A DNA stretch of 64,000 nucleotides from Alteromonas sp. CI.11.F.A3 (GCF_032925565.1 NZ_CP136708.1:806001-870000); one strand, 5' to 3'; positions 36,725 through 48,140 are shown, numbered from the stretch's first letter. The notes: generated by a model not told the origin, from the letters alone. A program made the numbers and translations.

Positions 36725-39346
36725 TTAACCTGTATTACGCATACCGGTTGCGATACCTGTAATAGTTACCATCATGGCACGCTCCAAATCAGGATTGTGT
36801 ACATCATCACCTGCTTTACGAATTCTGTCTAGCAACTCGATTTGTAAATAATGAAGCGGTTGCAAATAAGCGGCGCGAATTTCCATCGACTCTTTGCCTA
36901 GCGGATCGGTCTTCATAATGTCGTCTTCACCAGTAAGCTTCAGTAATGAGGCAATACTTTCTTTGAGCTCCTCTCGAAGTGCTGCACCGAAATGCTTAAG
37001 CTCTTCTGGTACTAAGCGCTCATCGTAGGCTTCACTAATACGGGGATCCGCTTTATGGAATACCATGTCCAGCATTGAAAGGCGCGAACGATAAAATGGC
37101 CATTCGGCAAACATTTCATTCACGACTTTTTCATTTTCGGCATTTTTCACGCTATCGATAGCGCGCATTACACCCAACCATGACGGCAATACAAGGCGCG
37201 TTTGTGCCCATGCAAATATCCAAGGGATAGCACGCAGACTTTCGATACCACCTTGTGGTTTACGCTTAGAAGGGCGACTGCCTAAGGGTAACTTACCCAG
37301 TTCCTGTTCAGGCGTAGCCACGCGGAAATAAGGCACGAAATCTTCATCATGGCGTACTGTGCCGCGATAGTTATCACGACCTTGCCCCGCCATAGTGGTA
37401 ATAAGTTCACGCCACTCTTCTTTTGGCGCCGGGGGTGGGAACAACATGGCTTCAATTATCGCGCTGGCATAAATGCCTAGGCTGCGTTTAGCCAGTTTAG
37501 GCATACCAAACTTATAACGGATAGTTTCGCCTTGTTCGGTTACGCGGAATCCACCTTCCAATGAACCTGGAGGCTGCGAGTAAATAGCCGCGTGTGCAGG
37601 TAAACCGCCACGACCAATTGTACCGCCACGACCATGGAACAAGGTAAGTGAGCAGTTAAACTCTTCAGCAATAGCCACAAGCGCTTCTTGCGATTGATAC
37701 TGAGCCCAACCTGCCGCTAGTGCGCCAGCATCTTTGGCAGAATCTGAATAACCAATCATTACGAACTGACGGCCTTTCACATAACCGCGATACCAGTCGA
37801 TAGAAAGCAATTTGCGCATAACACTTGGCGAATTATTTAAGTCATCAAGTGTTTCGAACAAAGGTGCTACTGGCATTGGCCAATCTACACCGCTTTCTTT
37901 AAGCAGCAATTGAACCGCAAGTACATCTGATGGCTCACTCGCCATTGAGATAATGTAAATACCAAAACCGTGTTCGCTATGCTTAGCTATTACTTTGCAC
38001 GTTTCAAGCACTTCTTTCACATCATCAGATGCACCCCATTGCGCAGGGAATAGCGGGCGTTTCGAGCCAAGCTCACGTAGCAAGAAGGCTTGTTTATCTT
38101 CTTCGCTCCATTGTGAGTAATCACCAAGGCCAAGGTAACGGGTCAGCTCGCTAAATACATCAGCATGACGTTCTGAATCTTGACGAACATCTAAGCGAAG
38201 TAAGTGAATACCGAATACATGAGCGCGGCGAATGGTATCTAGCAATAAGCCTTTCGCTACCACACCCATACCGCAATCGATAAGTGACTGGTGGCAAAGT
38301 AGTAGGGCTTCTAATAGCTCGTCATTACTTTCAATCCAGTTCGACGTATCAGGGTTTTTACCGGCCAAATAGTTAGCAATACCATCGCGGGTAGCTATAA
38401 AGCGGTCTAGTAATGGGCGAAGTAGGGCGCGATAAGGTTCGTTTGCATCGCCTACTTTTTCTCGCAGTGCGTCGTTACAGTCGTACATAGACAACTCAAC
38501 TTGCAAGCGGTCTAAGTCTAAAGCGAAAAGTTTCGCGGCGCGTTTACGCGCTAACAATAATACTTGCTCGGTAACTTTAGAGGTTACGAACGGGTTGCCA
38601 TCGCGGTCACCGCCCATCCAAGAACTAAATTGTACCGGTGAAGCATCTAGCGGAAGCGACACACTGTAGTCTTCTTGCAAACGGCCATCTAACTCGCGCA
38701 AGAAGTCAGGAACGGCTTCCCACAGTGAATTTTCAATAACTGAAAATCCCCAGCGAGCTTCATCGACAGGGGTAGGGCGCACAGAGCGAATTTCTTCGGT
38801 ATGCCAAGCCTGACTAATTAAATCAGCAACACGGGTTTCAACTTTACTTCTGTCTGCGCCAGTGAGTGATTCTTGATGAACTTCTTGTAGGCAGTCTGCT
38901 AACTCTTTGTGTTTATGAATAAGGGTGCGACGTGTTACTTCGGTAGGGTGTGCCGTTAACACTAGGTCGATATTTAATTTGCCTACTGCCTCTTGCACTT
39001 TATCAGCCGTGAGTTCGGCTTTATCTAGATGCTTAAACAATGCATCAATAGACGCGTCAACGTTCATGGCACTGTTATATTCTTGCTCAGCAATATTACC
39101 TAGATTTAGAAACTGTGCGAATGCACGACCTACCGTCAACAAGTCGCTGTCGGTCATCGTTTTGAAAGTTTCTTTCAGTTCGTCACTACAACTCGTGTCT
39201 CCCTGATAAGACGCTCGGCCGTCTTTTCGAATCTTCTCAATGCGATCAAGCCACTCTTGGCCTAATTGGTTTTTGATGGTTTCACCTAGCGTTTTGCCAA
39301 GGTATCTAACTGTATCTTTTAGTTCAGCATCGTAATGAGTGTGCAT
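36725..39346 (-). CDS. ppc: Phosphoenolpyruvate carboxylase
   Basis: An 873-residue cytoplasmic enzyme that carboxylates PEP to oxaloacetate, replenishing the TCA cycle (E. coli enzyme 883 residues). Catalytic blocks are present: LTAHPTEVTRRT with the active-site His (around residue 135), GGDRDGNPFV, the glycine-rich FHGRGGTIGRGG loop, and the invariant C-terminal GMRNTG. Start ATG preceded by GGAGG. Divergent from fklB across about 230 bases. Together with mdh it feeds the oxaloacetate pool. Confidence 0.97.
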   Translation of the reverse strand: MHTHYDAELKDTVRYLGKTLGETIKNQLGQEWLDRIEKIRKDGRASYQGDTSCSDELKETFKTMTDSDLLTVGRAFAQFLNLGNIAEQEYNSAMNVDASIDALFKHLDKAELTADKVQEAVGKLNIDLVLTAHPTEVTRRTLIHKHKELADCLQEVHQESLTGADRSKVETRVADLISQAWHTEEIRSVRPTPVDEARWGFSVIENSLWEAVPDFLRELDGRLQEDYSVSLPLDASPVQFSSWMGGDRDGNPFVTSKVTEQVLLLARKRAAKLFALDLDRLQVELSMYDCNDALREKVGDANEPYRALLRPLLDRFIATRDGIANYLAGKNPDTSNWIESNDELLEALLLCHQSLIDCGMGVVAKGLLLDTIRRAHVFGIHLLRLDVRQDSERHADVFSELTRYLGLGDYSQWSEEDKQAFLLRELGSKRPLFPAQWGASDDVKEVLETCKVIAKHSEHGFGIYIISMASEPSDVLAVQLLLKESGVDWPMPVAPLFETLDDLNNSPSVMRKLLSIDWYRGYVKGRQFVMIGYSDSAKDAGALAAGWAQYQSQEALVAIAEEFNCSLTLFHGRGGTIGRGGLPAHAAIYSQPPGSLEGGFRVTEQGETIRYKFGMPKLAKRSLGIYASAIIEAMLFPPPAPKEEWRELITTMAGQGRDNYRGTVRHDEDFVPYFRVATPEQELGKLPLGSRPSKRKPQGGIESLRAIPWIFAWAQTRLVLPSWLGVMRAIDSVKNAENEKVVNEMFAEWPFYRSRLSMLDMVFHKADPRISEAYDERLVPEELKHFGAALREELKESIASLLKLTGEDDIMKTDPLGKESMEIRAAYLQPLHYLQIELLDRIRKAGDDVHNPDLERAMMVTITGIATGMRNTG

Positions 39347-39579
39347 GCTATCCTCCCAATTATATGGCCTTCACCATACTAAGTACTTAACAAGTTGTAA
39401 AACCACTTTGCGTTATAATTTACAATATTTTGTTCCATTTGCACCCATCTATTTAATGCTCAAGGCAAGATAAATTCTGGTGTGCTACACTCTTGCACCG
39501 GAAAATGCAGAAACATATTCGTGAAACGCGGTTTGTTTGAAATTTGTACTGCATTTGTAATTTAATTTCAGGAGTTCTT

Positions 39580-40200
39580 GTGACTGATACATTCAACACA
39601 GTAGAAACCCAAGCAAGTTACGGCATTGGTTTTCAAATGGGTCAACAATTGCAATCTAACCCTTTCGAAGGTTTAGCGATTGACGCAGTAGTGACAGGTT
39701 TAAAAGATGCTTTCGCGGGTCAAGCTCCGCAAGTTGATAACGACGCACTGCGTGATGCATTCGGCGAAATTCACAAGCGTATGCAAGCTGAGAAAGAAGA
39801 AGCAAGCAAAGCGGTTATCGAAGAGGGTGTAAAATTCCTTGAAGAAAACGCAAAGCGTGAAGAAGTTCAAGTGACTGAATCTGGCCTACAATACGAAGTA
39901 TTGGCTGAAGGCGATGGCGAAACGCCAACTGCAGATAGCACAGTTCGCGTTCACTACCACGGTACACTTACCTCAGGTGACGTTTTTGACAGTTCTTACG
40001 ATCGTGGTCAACCGGCTGAATTCCCAGTTGGCGGCGTGATCAGAGGCTGGACTGAAGCACTACAGCTTATGAAAGTTGGTGCTAAACTACGTTTATACGT
40101 ACCACACGATCTTGCGTACGGTGAACAAGGTGCTGGTGCAGCAATCGCACCTTACAGCACGTTAATTTTTGATGTTGAATTGCTTGATATCTTAGGTTAA
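39580..40200 (+). CDS. fklB: FKBP-type peptidyl-prolyl isomerase FklB
   Basis: A 206-residue prolyl cis-trans isomerase, the same length as E. coli FklB. It starts with GTG at 39580 (VTDTFNTVETQASYGIGFQ), five bases behind AGGAG; the longer frame from 39544 has no homology. An N-terminal helical dimerisation domain (~1-90, VKFLEENAKREEVQ) is followed by the FKBP domain (~95-206; VRVHYHGTLTSGDVFDSSYDRG, EFPVGGVIRGWTEALQLM, LAYGEQGAGAAIAPYSTLIFDVELL). No signal peptide, so cytoplasmic like FklB. A strong terminator follows. Confidence 0.94.
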   Translation: MTDTFNTVETQASYGIGFQMGQQLQSNPFEGLAIDAVVTGLKDAFAGQAPQVDNDALRDAFGEIHKRMQAEKEEASKAVIEEGVKFLEENAKREEVQVTESGLQYEVLAEGDGETPTADSTVRVHYHGTLTSGDVFDSSYDRGQPAEFPVGGVIRGWTEALQLMKVGAKLRLYVPHDLAYGEQGAGAAIAPYSTLIFDVELLDILG

Positions 40201-40207
40201 TTCACAC

Positions 40208-40241
40208 AAAAAGGTGAGCTCTTGTGGGGGCTCACCTTTTT
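40208..40241 (+). terminator. Intrinsic terminator after fklB
   Basis: AAAAAGGTGAGC (40208-40219) pairs perfectly with GCTCACCTTTTT (40230-40241). Confidence 0.92.
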
Positions 40242-40339
40242 ATTCATGTGTAGTCATGATTCACTCCACGTCATATTCAACGCCACATTTCACACTTCAC
40301 TTTCCTGTCTCGGCCTTACTTATTTTCAGTTCGTAATAT

Positions 40340-40365
40340 TGTTTCAACCCTCTGTTTCAACCCTC
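40340..40365. repeat. Tandem 13-base direct repeat
   Basis: TGTTTCAACCCTC is present twice head to tail. Probably a local slippage duplication. Confidence 0.6.
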
Positions 40366-40611
40366 GCTTATTAATTTGCTTCTAGCGCAATAGTCGCTAA
40401 TCACTTTTGTTTTCGTATACATTACATAGCGTTCCAAGATATTCTTTCGATATAGATTTAAAAAACCGCTTTCGAACTGCGCTACCCGTTTGTACATGTG
40501 TATCTTTTTGATGAATAAGGTGTTCGGTGCTTAGTTAGTGTCATCTGCTCCGAGTTGTTATAAGCCTTTGCACGTTTACAATAGGCGCACGCTTAAAAAA
40601 GGAAAATGATT

Positions 40612-41790
40612 ATGGTTATCAAGCCTAAAGTGAGAGGCTTTATCTGCACAAACGCACATCCTGTGGGTTGTGCAACGTCAGTAGAACAACAAATTGCCTA
40701 TATTGAAGAGAAAGGCAGCTTAGGTGATGGCCCTAAAAACGTGCTAGTTATTGGCAGCTCAACCGGCTATGGGTTGGCATCGCGTATTACTTCTGCATTT
40801 GGTTATGGTGCAAAAACCCTTGGCGTTTGCTTCGAAAAAGCGCCAACAGAACGTAAAACCGGTACAGCGGGTTGGTACAATACTGCAGCCTTCCATCAGC
40901 AGGCGTCTAAAAAAGGGCTTTATGCTGACACTATCAATGGTGATGCGTTTTCTGATGAAATTAAAGCGCAAACGATAGATAAGATTAAAGCCAATATGGG
41001 CAAGGTCGACCTTGTGATCTATAGCTTGGCGTCACCGCGCAGAACAGACCCAGATACGGGCGTGGTATACAAATCTACCCTTAAACCCGTAGGGCGTGAG
41101 TACACTACCAAAACTTACGATACCGACAAAGATAAAGTACATGATGTTACGTTAGAGGCAGCAAACGACGACGAAATCTTAAACACCATTAAAGTGATGG
41201 GCGGAGAAGATTGGGAGCGTTGGATGGATAAGCTTGCCGAAGCGGGTGTATTGGCTGAAGGTTGTAAAACCACGGCATACACTTATATTGGTAAAGCCCT
41301 TACTTGGCCTATCTATGGTCAAGCGACCATTGGAAAAGCGAAAGAAGATTTAGACAGAGCCGCTGCCGCTATCATTGGCAAAAATACCGAATTATTGGTT
41401 GAAGCGAATGTCAGTTCGTTGAAAGCCTTGGTCACGCAAGCCAGCTCTGCTATTCCTGTTATGCCGCTGTATATCTCATTAATGCAAGAAGTGATGAAGC
41501 GCGACGGCACCCATGAGGGCTGTATTGAACAAATTCATGGTTTGTTCTCTACCTGTCTATTTGGTGATACGCCCACATTAGATGAGGCAAACCGCTATCG
41601 CATGGACGGCATTGAAACCAATGACGTTACGCAAGCTAAGATTCAAGCCTTATGGGACAAAGTGACCCAAGAGAACTTTCATGAGCTAAGCGATTATGCT
41701 GGTTATCATCACGAATTTTTAAAACTGTTTGGTTTTGATATTGAAGGTGTTGATTACGAACAGGATATTGACCCACTCGTGAAATGGTAA
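40612..41790 (+). CDS. fabV: Trans-2-enoyl-CoA/enoyl-ACP reductase FabV
   Basis: A 392-residue NADH-dependent enoyl reductase that completes each fatty-acid elongation cycle; FabV enzymes are naturally triclosan-tolerant. The NAD-binding loop is VIGSSTGYGLASRIT, and the active site Tyr-x8-Lys is seen in YGQATIGKAK. The N-terminus VIKPKVRGFICTNAHPVGC is characteristic. Two ATGs compete: 40606 is only three bases after AGG, 40612 is nine bases away and favoured. No other fab gene is adjacent. The terminator at 41829 follows. Confidence 0.95.
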   Translation: MVIKPKVRGFICTNAHPVGCATSVEQQIAYIEEKGSLGDGPKNVLVIGSSTGYGLASRITSAFGYGAKTLGVCFEKAPTERKTGTAGWYNTAAFHQQASKKGLYADTINGDAFSDEIKAQTIDKIKANMGKVDLVIYSLASPRRTDPDTGVVYKSTLKPVGREYTTKTYDTDKDKVHDVTLEAANDDEILNTIKVMGGEDWERWMDKLAEAGVLAEGCKTTAYTYIGKALTWPIYGQATIGKAKEDLDRAAAAIIGKNTELLVEANVSSLKALVTQASSAIPVMPLYISLMQEVMKRDGTHEGCIEQIHGLFSTCLFGDTPTLDEANRYRMDGIETNDVTQAKIQALWDKVTQENFHELSDYAGYHHEFLKLFGFDIEGVDYEQDIDPLVKW

Positions 41791-41828
41791 AGGTTTACTA
41801 TACTTAAATAAGCCTAATATTGAGTAGA

Positions 41829-41851
41829 GCCGTCGAATCAGACGGCTTTTT
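41829..41851 (+). terminator. Intrinsic terminator after fabV
   Basis: GCCGTC, six-base loop, GACGGC, then a T-run. Confidence 0.85.
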
Positions 41852-41950
41852 CGTTGTTTACTTACTACTTAAACGTAAATGGGGTTTACATTAAATTATA
41901 GAAAAGTTGCTCTTTATCTATGATTTGCGTGGCACAAACCGCTCGGTTAA

Positions 41951-41959
41951 TGCTAAAAT
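41951..41959 (+). promoter_or_regulatory. Possible nqr promoter (extended -10)
   Basis: TGCTAAAAT fits TGnTATAAT with one mismatch. The -35 is weak. It lies about 310 bases before nqrA. Confidence 0.3.
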
Positions 41960-42266
41960 CCCGAAATTAAGTAGGGGTCTATTCTACTCCTACTCAACAA
42001 CAGCGTTAATTGCAGTAATACAACAACAAAAATAAGTGTGAATTTTCACTGTTGGTCTATAAAAGAAAAGGCGTATAACGTCGCTTATACATTTGGAATG
42101 TAAGTTACGGCTTCATAACAGGCTGACCGTAACAGTAAGTAAATTCCGTCAATCTAAATATTAAAGGTGTTCTACACCTTAAAAATAGTACGCTTTTGCA
42201 TGCTGATAAGCAGGGTTCTCTGCGGTCATGCAAAAGAGTATTTCTATTAGAGTAGTGCGATTACAT

Positions 42267-43607
42267 ATGATAAAAATCAAGAAAGGTCTCGACCTCCCAA
42301 TAGAGGGAGCGCCGAAGCAGGAGATCACTGAAGGGTCTGCTGTTTCACGCGTTGCCATTCTGGGAGAAGAATATGTGGGTATGCGCCCTACCATGCACGT
42401 CCAAGTTGGCGATGTAGTGAAAAAAGGCCAGATGCTTTTTGAAGACAAAAAGAATCCTGGCGTTAAGTTCACTGCTCCAGCTGCGGGTGAAGTGGTAGAG
42501 GTAAACCGTGGTGCAAAGCGTGTTTTGCAATCAGTAGTAGTTAAAGTTAGCGGCAGCGATGCAGTCAGCTTTGATAAAATTGCTGCAGACAAAATCGCCA
42601 GTACTGAGCGGGAGCAACTCCAATCAATCCTTGTTGAGTCAGGTATGTGGACAGCGTTACGTACGCGTCCATTTAGCAAATCTCCAGCCCTTGACTCGGT
42701 ACCAAATTCAATCTTTGTTACAGCAATGGACACCAATCCGCTAGCCGCGGATCCAGCGGTGATTATTGCTGAGCGCAACGATGACTTCGTGAACGGCTTA
42801 AAAGCGTTAACGCAGTTGAGTGGCGGCAAGGTTTACGTTTGTAAAGCAGCGGGCTCATCAGTAGCAACTGGCGATGCCGCAGTAGACGTAGAAGAATTCG
42901 GTGGACCACACCCAGCAGGCTTAGCAGGTACACATATCCATTATTTGGATTCTGCTGGCTTGAACAAAACGGTTTGGCACATTAGCTACCAAGACGTAAT
43001 GGCCTTTGGCGCATTGCTAACTACTGGTGAGCTAGACACACGCCGCGTTATTGCTATCGGCGGTCCATCTGCTAAAAACCCTCGCCTGGTTCGTACCTCT
43101 ATCGGTGCTGATTTAGAAGAGTTGCTAGCAAACGAACAACAAGACGGTGACGTACGTGTCGTTTCAGGCTCCGTGTTAAACGGCGTAACGGCACAAGGTG
43201 TTCACGGCTTCCTAGGTCGTTTCCACACCCAAGTATCACTGCTTAAAGAAGGTCGCGAGAAGAAATTCCTTGGCTGGATCACACCTGGTTCAGACAAGCA
43301 TTCTGTTACGCGCGCTTATCTTGGTCACTTAGGTGGCAGCAAGAAGTTTGATATGACAACAACAACCAATGGCTCTGAGCGCTCTATGGTGCCAATTGGT
43401 AATTACGAACGCGTTATGCCCCTAGATATCATTCCTACGCTTTTGCTTAGAGACTTGATTTCTGGTGATTGTGACAGTGCTCAGACATTGGGTTGTTTAG
43501 AGTTGGACGAAGAAGATTTGGCTTTGTGTACTTATGTATGCCCAGGCAAATACAACTACGGCCCGATTTTACGCGACTGTTTGACCACGATTGAGAAAGA
43601 GGGTTAG
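42267..43607 (+). CDS. nqrA: Na+-translocating NADH:quinone reductase subunit A
   Basis: A 446-residue peripheral subunit of the Na+-NQR sodium pump, the same length as the Vibrio cholerae subunit, thought to take part in the quinone site. The start [18 protein letters not shown] matches the family; the longer frame from 42228 adds 13 unsupported residues. Conserved blocks include [16 protein letters not shown], the biotinyl-like segment, and [13 protein letters not shown]. The ribosome site before 42267 is weak (AGAG, distant), so leader folding could matter. First gene of nqrABCDEF. Confidence 0.97.
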   Translation: MIKIKKGLDLPIEGAPKQEITEGSAVSRVAILGEEYVGMRPTMHVQVGDVVKKGQMLFEDKKNPGVKFTAPAAGEVVEVNRGAKRVLQSVVVKVSGSDAVSFDKIAADKIASTEREQLQSILVESGMWTALRTRPFSKSPALDSVPNSIFVTAMDTNPLAADPAVIIAERNDDFVNGLKALTQLSGGKVYVCKAAGSSVATGDAAVDVEEFGGPHPAGLAGTHIHYLDSAGLNKTVWHISYQDVMAFGALLTTGELDTRRVIAIGGPSAKNPRLVRTSIGADLEELLANEQQDGDVRVVSGSVLNGVTAQGVHGFLGRFHTQVSLLKEGREKKFLGWITPGSDKHSVTRAYLGHLGGSKKFDMTTTTNGSERSMVPIGNYERVMPLDIIPTLLLRDLISGDCDSAQTLGCLELDEEDLALCTYVCPGKYNYGPILRDCLTTIEKEG

Positions 43608-43609
43608 TC

Positions 43610-44812
43610 ATGGGTTTAAAAGCGTATTTAGAAAAGATTGAACCAAACTTTGAGCCAGGTGGAAAGCACGAAAAATGGTATGCACTGTATGAAGCAGCGG
43701 CAACGATTTTCTATACTCCTGGTAAAGTAAACAAAGCTAACACGCACGTGCGTGACAGCATTGACCTTAAACGCATCATGATTTTGGTGTGGTTAGCAAC
43801 ATTCCCAGCAATGTTCTTCGGTATGTACAACATTGGTTTCCAAGCGCAAGAAGCTATTGCTGCTGGTGCCGGTACACTTCCTGATACATGGCAAGCAGGG
43901 TTATTCACTGCTCTAGGCGGAGACTTAGCAAATTCTGGTTTGCTAGGCATGTTCTTCTACGGCGCCTGCTTCTGGTTACCTATCTATGCAGTTACCTTTA
44001 TTGTTGGTGGCTTCTGGGAAGTATTATTTGCTTCGGTACGTAAGCACGAAGTTAACGAAGGTTTCTTCGTTACCTCGGTACTTTTCGCATTAACCTTACC
44101 GGCAACTATTCCGCTTTGGCAGGTTGCATTAGGTATTACCTTTGGTGTGGTTATCGCTAAAGAAGTCTTCGGTGGAACTGGCCGTAACTTCCTTAACCCT
44201 GCATTGTCTGGTCGTGCGTTCTTATACTTCGCATACCCTGCACAAATCTCTGGCGACCAAGTTTGGGTTGCTGCTGATGGTTACTCAGGTGCAACGTCAT
44301 TGAGCCAAGCGGCTTCAGGCGCGCTTGATTACGCTAACATGGACCTTTGGTTTGACAGCTTCTTCGGTACTATCGCAGGTTCTGCGGGTGAAGTATCTGC
44401 ATTGGCTATCTTAATTGGTGGCTTGTTCATTATGTACATGCGTATTGCAAGCTGGCGAATTGTTGCTGGTGTAGCAATCGGTGTAGCCGTGTTTGCCACC
44501 TTGCTGAACATGATTGGTAGCGATACTAACTACATGTTTGCAATGCCTGCCTATTGGCACTTCGTTATTGGTGGTCTTGCCTTTGGTATGTTCTTTATGG
44601 CGACAGACCCTGTGTCAGCATCGTTTACCAACCAAGGTAAGTGGGCATACGGTATTTTCATCGGCTTTATGACAGTACTTGTTCGTGTGCTAAACCCAGC
44701 CTTCCCAGAAGGTGTAATGTTGGCCATTCTTTTTGCCAACCTTTGGGCGCCACTGTTCGACTATTTCGTCGCACAAAGCAATATCAAGCGGAGGGTAGCT
44801 CGTGTCGGCTAA
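43610..44812 (+). CDS. nqrB: Na+-NQR subunit B
   Basis: A 400-residue membrane subunit with about ten helices that carries covalent FMN and riboflavin and contains the main sodium path. The FMN phosphoester site is Thr229 in SGATS. It starts 2 bases after nqrA and overlaps nqrC by 11 bases, so translation is coupled. Confidence 0.98.
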   Translation: MGLKAYLEKIEPNFEPGGKHEKWYALYEAAATIFYTPGKVNKANTHVRDSIDLKRIMILVWLATFPAMFFGMYNIGFQAQEAIAAGAGTLPDTWQAGLFTALGGDLANSGLLGMFFYGACFWLPIYAVTFIVGGFWEVLFASVRKHEVNEGFFVTSVLFALTLPATIPLWQVALGITFGVVIAKEVFGGTGRNFLNPALSGRAFLYFAYPAQISGDQVWVAADGYSGATSLSQAASGALDYANMDLWFDSFFGTIAGSAGEVSALAILIGGLFIMYMRIASWRIVAGVAIGVAVFATLLNMIGSDTNYMFAMPAYWHFVIGGLAFGMFFMATDPVSASFTNQGKWAYGIFIGFMTVLVRVLNPAFPEGVMLAILFANLWAPLFDYFVAQSNIKRRVARVG

Positions 44813-45566
44813 GAAAGAATCTTTAGGAAAAACGATTGGCGTTGTAGTTGCCGTTTGTCTTGTATGTTCAATTGTTGTATCAGGTGCAGCGGTAGGCTTA
44901 CGCTCGCTACAACAAACCAATGCGTCGCTTGATAAAAAGAGCAACATTTTGAACGCAGCAGGGCTTTACGAAACAGGTATGACCGGTAAAGCAATCGAAA
45001 GTACATATAGCGAAAAGATTGAATCTCGCTACGTTGATTTGGAAAGCGGTGAGTTTGTAGAAGCACCTGAGCCAGATTACGATATGTATAAAGCAGCTAA
45101 GCAAACTGAGTACAGCACAAAAGTAACTAGCAGCAACGTTGGCTTCCAACGTCGCCCTAATGTTGCCAGTGTTTATTTGGTACGTGACGAAGCTGGCGAT
45201 GTATCTCGCATTATCTTGCCTGTGCACGGTAGTGGTCTATGGGATCTTATGTACGGTTTTCTTGCCCTTGACGCCGATGGTGAAACAGTTCGTGAGTTGA
45301 TTTACTATCAACAAAAAGAAACACCAGGACTTGGTGGCGAAGTGCAAAATCCAGCGTGGCAGGACAAATGGGATGGAAAGAAACTATTTGAAGATGGCGA
45401 AGTGGCTATCCGTGTAGTGAAAAACGCAAACCCAAGCAATCCACACACTATTGATGCGCTTTCAGGTGCTACCTTAACCAGTAAAGGTGTTGAAAACACC
45501 ATTCAATACTGGGTAGGCGAGCAAGGCTTCGGCCAGTTCCTGAAGACTCAGGCATGGCGTTCATAA
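44802..45566 (+). CDS. nqrC: Na+-NQR subunit C
   Basis: A 254-residue subunit with one N-terminal membrane helix (about 11-31) and a periplasmic FMN-binding domain. The covalent FMN attachment is Thr224 in [10 protein letters not shown], the sequence recognised by ApbE, whose gene lies downstream at 48141. Overlaps nqrB by 11 bases. Confidence 0.98.
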   Translation: MSAKKESLGKTIGVVVAVCLVCSIVVSGAAVGLRSLQQTNASLDKKSNILNAAGLYETGMTGKAIESTYSEKIESRYVDLESGEFVEAPEPDYDMYKAAKQTEYSTKVTSSNVGFQRRPNVASVYLVRDEAGDVSRIILPVHGSGLWDLMYGFLALDADGETVRELIYYQQKETPGLGGEVQNPAWQDKWDGKKLFEDGEVAIRVVKNANPSNPHTIDALSGATLTSKGVENTIQYWVGEQGFGQFLKTQAWRS

Positions 45567-45576
45567 GGGGAGTCTC

Positions 45577-46209
45577 ATGGCAGATACTAAAGAAATGAAA
45601 AAGGCCCTCTTTGGGCCAATTATGGACAACAACCCAATTGCCTTGCAGGTACTTGGTATTTGTTCAGCACTGGCTATTACTACTAAGCTGGAAACAGCCT
45701 TGGTTATGTCTTTGGCGCTAACCACGGTTGTTGCGTTCTCGAACTTGTTTATTTCAATGATTCGTAACCAGATCCCATCAAGCGTTCGTATCATCATCCA
45801 AATGACTATCATAGCGTCGTTGGTAATCGTAGTTGACCAAATATTGAAAGCGTATTCGTACGAAATTTCGAAGCAGCTGTCGGTATTCGTTGGTTTGATT
45901 ATTACTAACTGTATCGTAATGGGTCGTGCTGAAGCCTATGCAATGAAGAGCCCACCTCTGATGAGCTTTTTAGATGGTATTGGTAACGGTTTAGGTTACT
46001 CATTCGTATTGATTGTTATTGGTACAATCAAAGAGCTATTCGGTTTCGGTACTATTTTAGGTTTCGAAATTCTTCCTTTAGTTCAAAACGGTGGTTGGTA
46101 TCAGGGTAATGGTTTGTTAATCCTACCATTTAGCTCATTCTTCTTAATCGGCGGTATGATTTGGGTTATCCGTACCCTTCGTCCCGAGCAAGTAGAGCCT
46201 AAGGAGTAA
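45577..46209 (+). CDS. nqrD: Na+-NQR subunit D
   Basis: A 210-residue membrane subunit. Cys29 (GICSAL) and Cys112 (ITNCIVMG) are the two ligands it contributes to the intramembrane iron-sulphur centre at the NqrD/NqrE interface. GGGGAG ribosome site before ATG. It lies 10 bases after nqrC and 3 bases before nqrE. Confidence 0.98.
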   Translation: MADTKEMKKALFGPIMDNNPIALQVLGICSALAITTKLETALVMSLALTTVVAFSNLFISMIRNQIPSSVRIIIQMTIIASLVIVVDQILKAYSYEISKQLSVFVGLIITNCIVMGRAEAYAMKSPPLMSFLDGIGNGLGYSFVLIVIGTIKELFGFGTILGFEILPLVQNGGWYQGNGLLILPFSSFFLIGGMIWVIRTLRPEQVEPKE

Positions 46210-46212
46210 GTC

Positions 46213-46821
46213 ATGGAACATTATTTGTCGTTATTTGTTCGCTCAATTTTTGTTGAGAACATGGCGTTATCACTTTTCTTAGGTATGTGTACCTTCTTGG
46301 CGGTATCGAAGAAAGTTAAAACTGCTATGGGTCTTGGTGTTGCGGTAATCGTAGTACTGGGTATTTCTGTACCGGTTAACCAAATCATTTATGTAAACAT
46401 TCTTGCACCTGGTGCGCTAGCGTGGGCTGGTTTCCCTGATGCAGATTTAAGCTTCCTAAACTTCCTAACCTTTATCGGCGTTATCGCGGCATTGGTTCAA
46501 ATTTTGGAAATGAGCTTAGACAAGTTTTTCCCTGCGCTTTATAACGCGCTTGGTATCTTCCTTCCGCTAATTACGGTTAACTGCGCCATCTTCGGTGGTG
46601 TAGCATTCGCGGTACAACGTGAATATAACTTGACCGAAAGTGTCGTTTACGGCGTAGGAAGTGGTATGGGCTGGGCAATCGCGATTGTGTTATTGGCCGC
46701 CGTACGTGAAAAGCTTAAATATGCCGATATGCCTGATGGTATTCGTGGTCTGGGCTCTGTGTTCATGATTGCGGGTCTTATGGCACTTGGCTTCCAGTCA
46801 TTCACTGGTATTCAGCTGTAA
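46213..46821 (+). CDS. nqrE: Na+-NQR subunit E
   Basis: A 202-residue membrane subunit homologous to NqrD with inverted topology. Cys26 (LGMCTF) and Cys124 (TVNCAIFGG) match the iron ligands; the second is four positions later than in V. cholerae, matching the four extra residues in this protein. Confidence 0.98.
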   Translation: MEHYLSLFVRSIFVENMALSLFLGMCTFLAVSKKVKTAMGLGVAVIVVLGISVPVNQIIYVNILAPGALAWAGFPDADLSFLNFLTFIGVIAALVQILEMSLDKFFPALYNALGIFLPLITVNCAIFGGVAFAVQREYNLTESVVYGVGSGMGWAIAIVLLAAVREKLKYADMPDGIRGLGSVFMIAGLMALGFQSFTGIQL

Positions 46822-46841
46822 TCGAGCTCGGGAGCATATAA

Positions 46842-48074
46842 ATGAATCAAGTAGAAATTTTCCTAGGCGTCGGCATGTTTATTGCCATTGTATTGGCGCT
46901 AGTATTTATCATCATGTTTGCCAAGTCGAAGCTGGTACCAAGCGGTGATGTAACCATCACTATTAACGGTGACCCAGACAAAGCAATTAAAACTGAGCCA
47001 GGCGGCAAGCTTCTTGGCGCACTAGCTGATGCAGGGTACTTCGTATCTTCAGCATGTGGTGGTGGTGGTTCTTGTGGTCAGTGTCGTGTAGACGTGCATT
47101 CAGGTGGTGGTGAAATCCTTCCAACTGAACTTGATCACATCACTAAAGGTGAAGCCCGTGAAGGCTGTCGTTTATCATGTCAGGTTGCGATTAAGCAAGA
47201 CATGGAAATCGAGCTTGAAGAGTCGGTATTTGGTGTTAAGAAGTGGGATTGTGAAGTTATTTCTAACGATAACAAAGCCACTTTCATCAAAGAACTTAAG
47301 CTTCAAATTCCTAACGGTGAAAGCGTACCTTTCCGTGCTGGTGGTTACATTCAAATTGAAGCACCTGCGCACCACGTTAAGTACAAAGAGTTTGAAATCC
47401 CTGATGAGTATCGCGGTGATTGGGAACGTTTTGGCTTCTTCGATATCGAATCTAAAGTAGATGAAGAAACCATTCGTGCTTACTCAATGGCTAACTACCC
47501 AGAAGAAGAAGGTATTATTATGTTGAACGTGCGTATTGCTACGCCGCCACCTAATAATCTAAGCCTACCTGCTGGTAAAATGTCATCGTACATTTGGAGC
47601 CTTAAAGAAGGTGACAAGGCAACAATTTCTGGTCCATTTGGTGAGTTCTTCGCTAAAGAAACTGAAAACGAAATGGTGTTTGTTGGTGGTGGTGCAGGTA
47701 TGGCGCCGATGCGCTCACATATCTTCGACCAACTTCGTCGCTTAAAAACTGATCGTAAGATGAGCTTCTGGTACGGTGCACGTTCACTTCGTGAAATGTT
47801 CTATACAGAAGACTTCGATGAGTTAGCTGCAGAAAACGATAACTTCAAGTGGCATGTTGCCCTTTCAGATCCTCAACCTGAGGACAACTGGGAAGGTTAC
47901 ACTGGGTTCATTCACCAAGTTCTTCTTGAGAACTACCTGAAAGATCACCCTGCGCCAGAAGATTGTGAGTTCTACATGTGTGGACCACCTATGATGAACG
48001 CAGCCGTTATCAACATGTTGAAAGAGCTAGGTGTTGAAGACGAGAACATCATGCTTGATGACTTCGGTGGTTAA
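46842..48074 (+). CDS. nqrF: Na+-NQR subunit F (NADH dehydrogenase, 2Fe-2S and FAD)
   Basis: A 410-residue subunit where NADH is oxidised. An N-terminal membrane helix (~5-27), a ferredoxin domain with Cys72, Cys78, Cys81 and Cys113, then FAD-binding ([11 protein letters not shown]) and NADH-binding domains ([20 protein letters not shown]) ending in DDFGG. ATG preceded by GGGAG. A terminator hairpin follows, before apbE. Confidence 0.98.
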   Translation: MNQVEIFLGVGMFIAIVLALVFIIMFAKSKLVPSGDVTITINGDPDKAIKTEPGGKLLGALADAGYFVSSACGGGGSCGQCRVDVHSGGGEILPTELDHITKGEAREGCRLSCQVAIKQDMEIELEESVFGVKKWDCEVISNDNKATFIKELKLQIPNGESVPFRAGGYIQIEAPAHHVKYKEFEIPDEYRGDWERFGFFDIESKVDEETIRAYSMANYPEEEGIIMLNVRIATPPPNNLSLPAGKMSSYIWSLKEGDKATISGPFGEFFAKETENEMVFVGGGAGMAPMRSHIFDQLRRLKTDRKMSFWYGARSLREMFYTEDFDELAAENDNFKWHVALSDPQPEDNWEGYTGFIHQVLLENYLKDHPAPEDCEFYMCGPPMMNAAVINMLKELGVEDENIMLDDFGG

Positions 48075-48094
48075 TCCGAAATCTACAAGTGAGT

Positions 48095-48118
48095 AAAGGG
48101 GGCGAGAGCCCCCTTTTT
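48095..48118 (+). terminator. Intrinsic terminator after nqrF
   Basis: AAAGGGGGC, loop GAGA, GCCCCC, then five Ts. It should reduce transcription into apbE and nqrM, setting a lower level for the maturation factors. Confidence 0.85.
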
Positions 48119-48140
48119 GTTTAGTTAAAGGACCCAAAAC

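Larger units (their letters stand above)
40201..40611. other. Gap between fklB and fabV
   Basis: A 411-base gap. After the fklB terminator it holds a 13-base tandem duplication (40340-40365). I see no gene and no clear operator. Confidence 0.6.
41791..42266. other. Leader region of the nqr operon
   Basis: A 476-base gap. It holds the fabV terminator, a possible extended -10 promoter (41951-41959), an imperfect AGTAGG...CCTACT hairpin near 41970-41995, GTATAA-CGTCGC-TTATAC (about 42073-42090) and TTACGG...CCGTAA (about 42105-42132). A structured long leader on nqrA mRNA is possible; no known riboswitch is recognised. Confidence 0.5.

Noticed and set aside
40340..40365. Tandem 13-base repeat as a regulatory site
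   Set aside because: Only two copies, no dyad symmetry, and far from the fabV start; most likely a slippage duplication.
42179..42829. Long open frame on the minus strand opposite nqrA
   Set aside because: It lies antisense to a clear nqrA gene, has no recognisable product, and its amino-acid make-up is that of a shadow frame.
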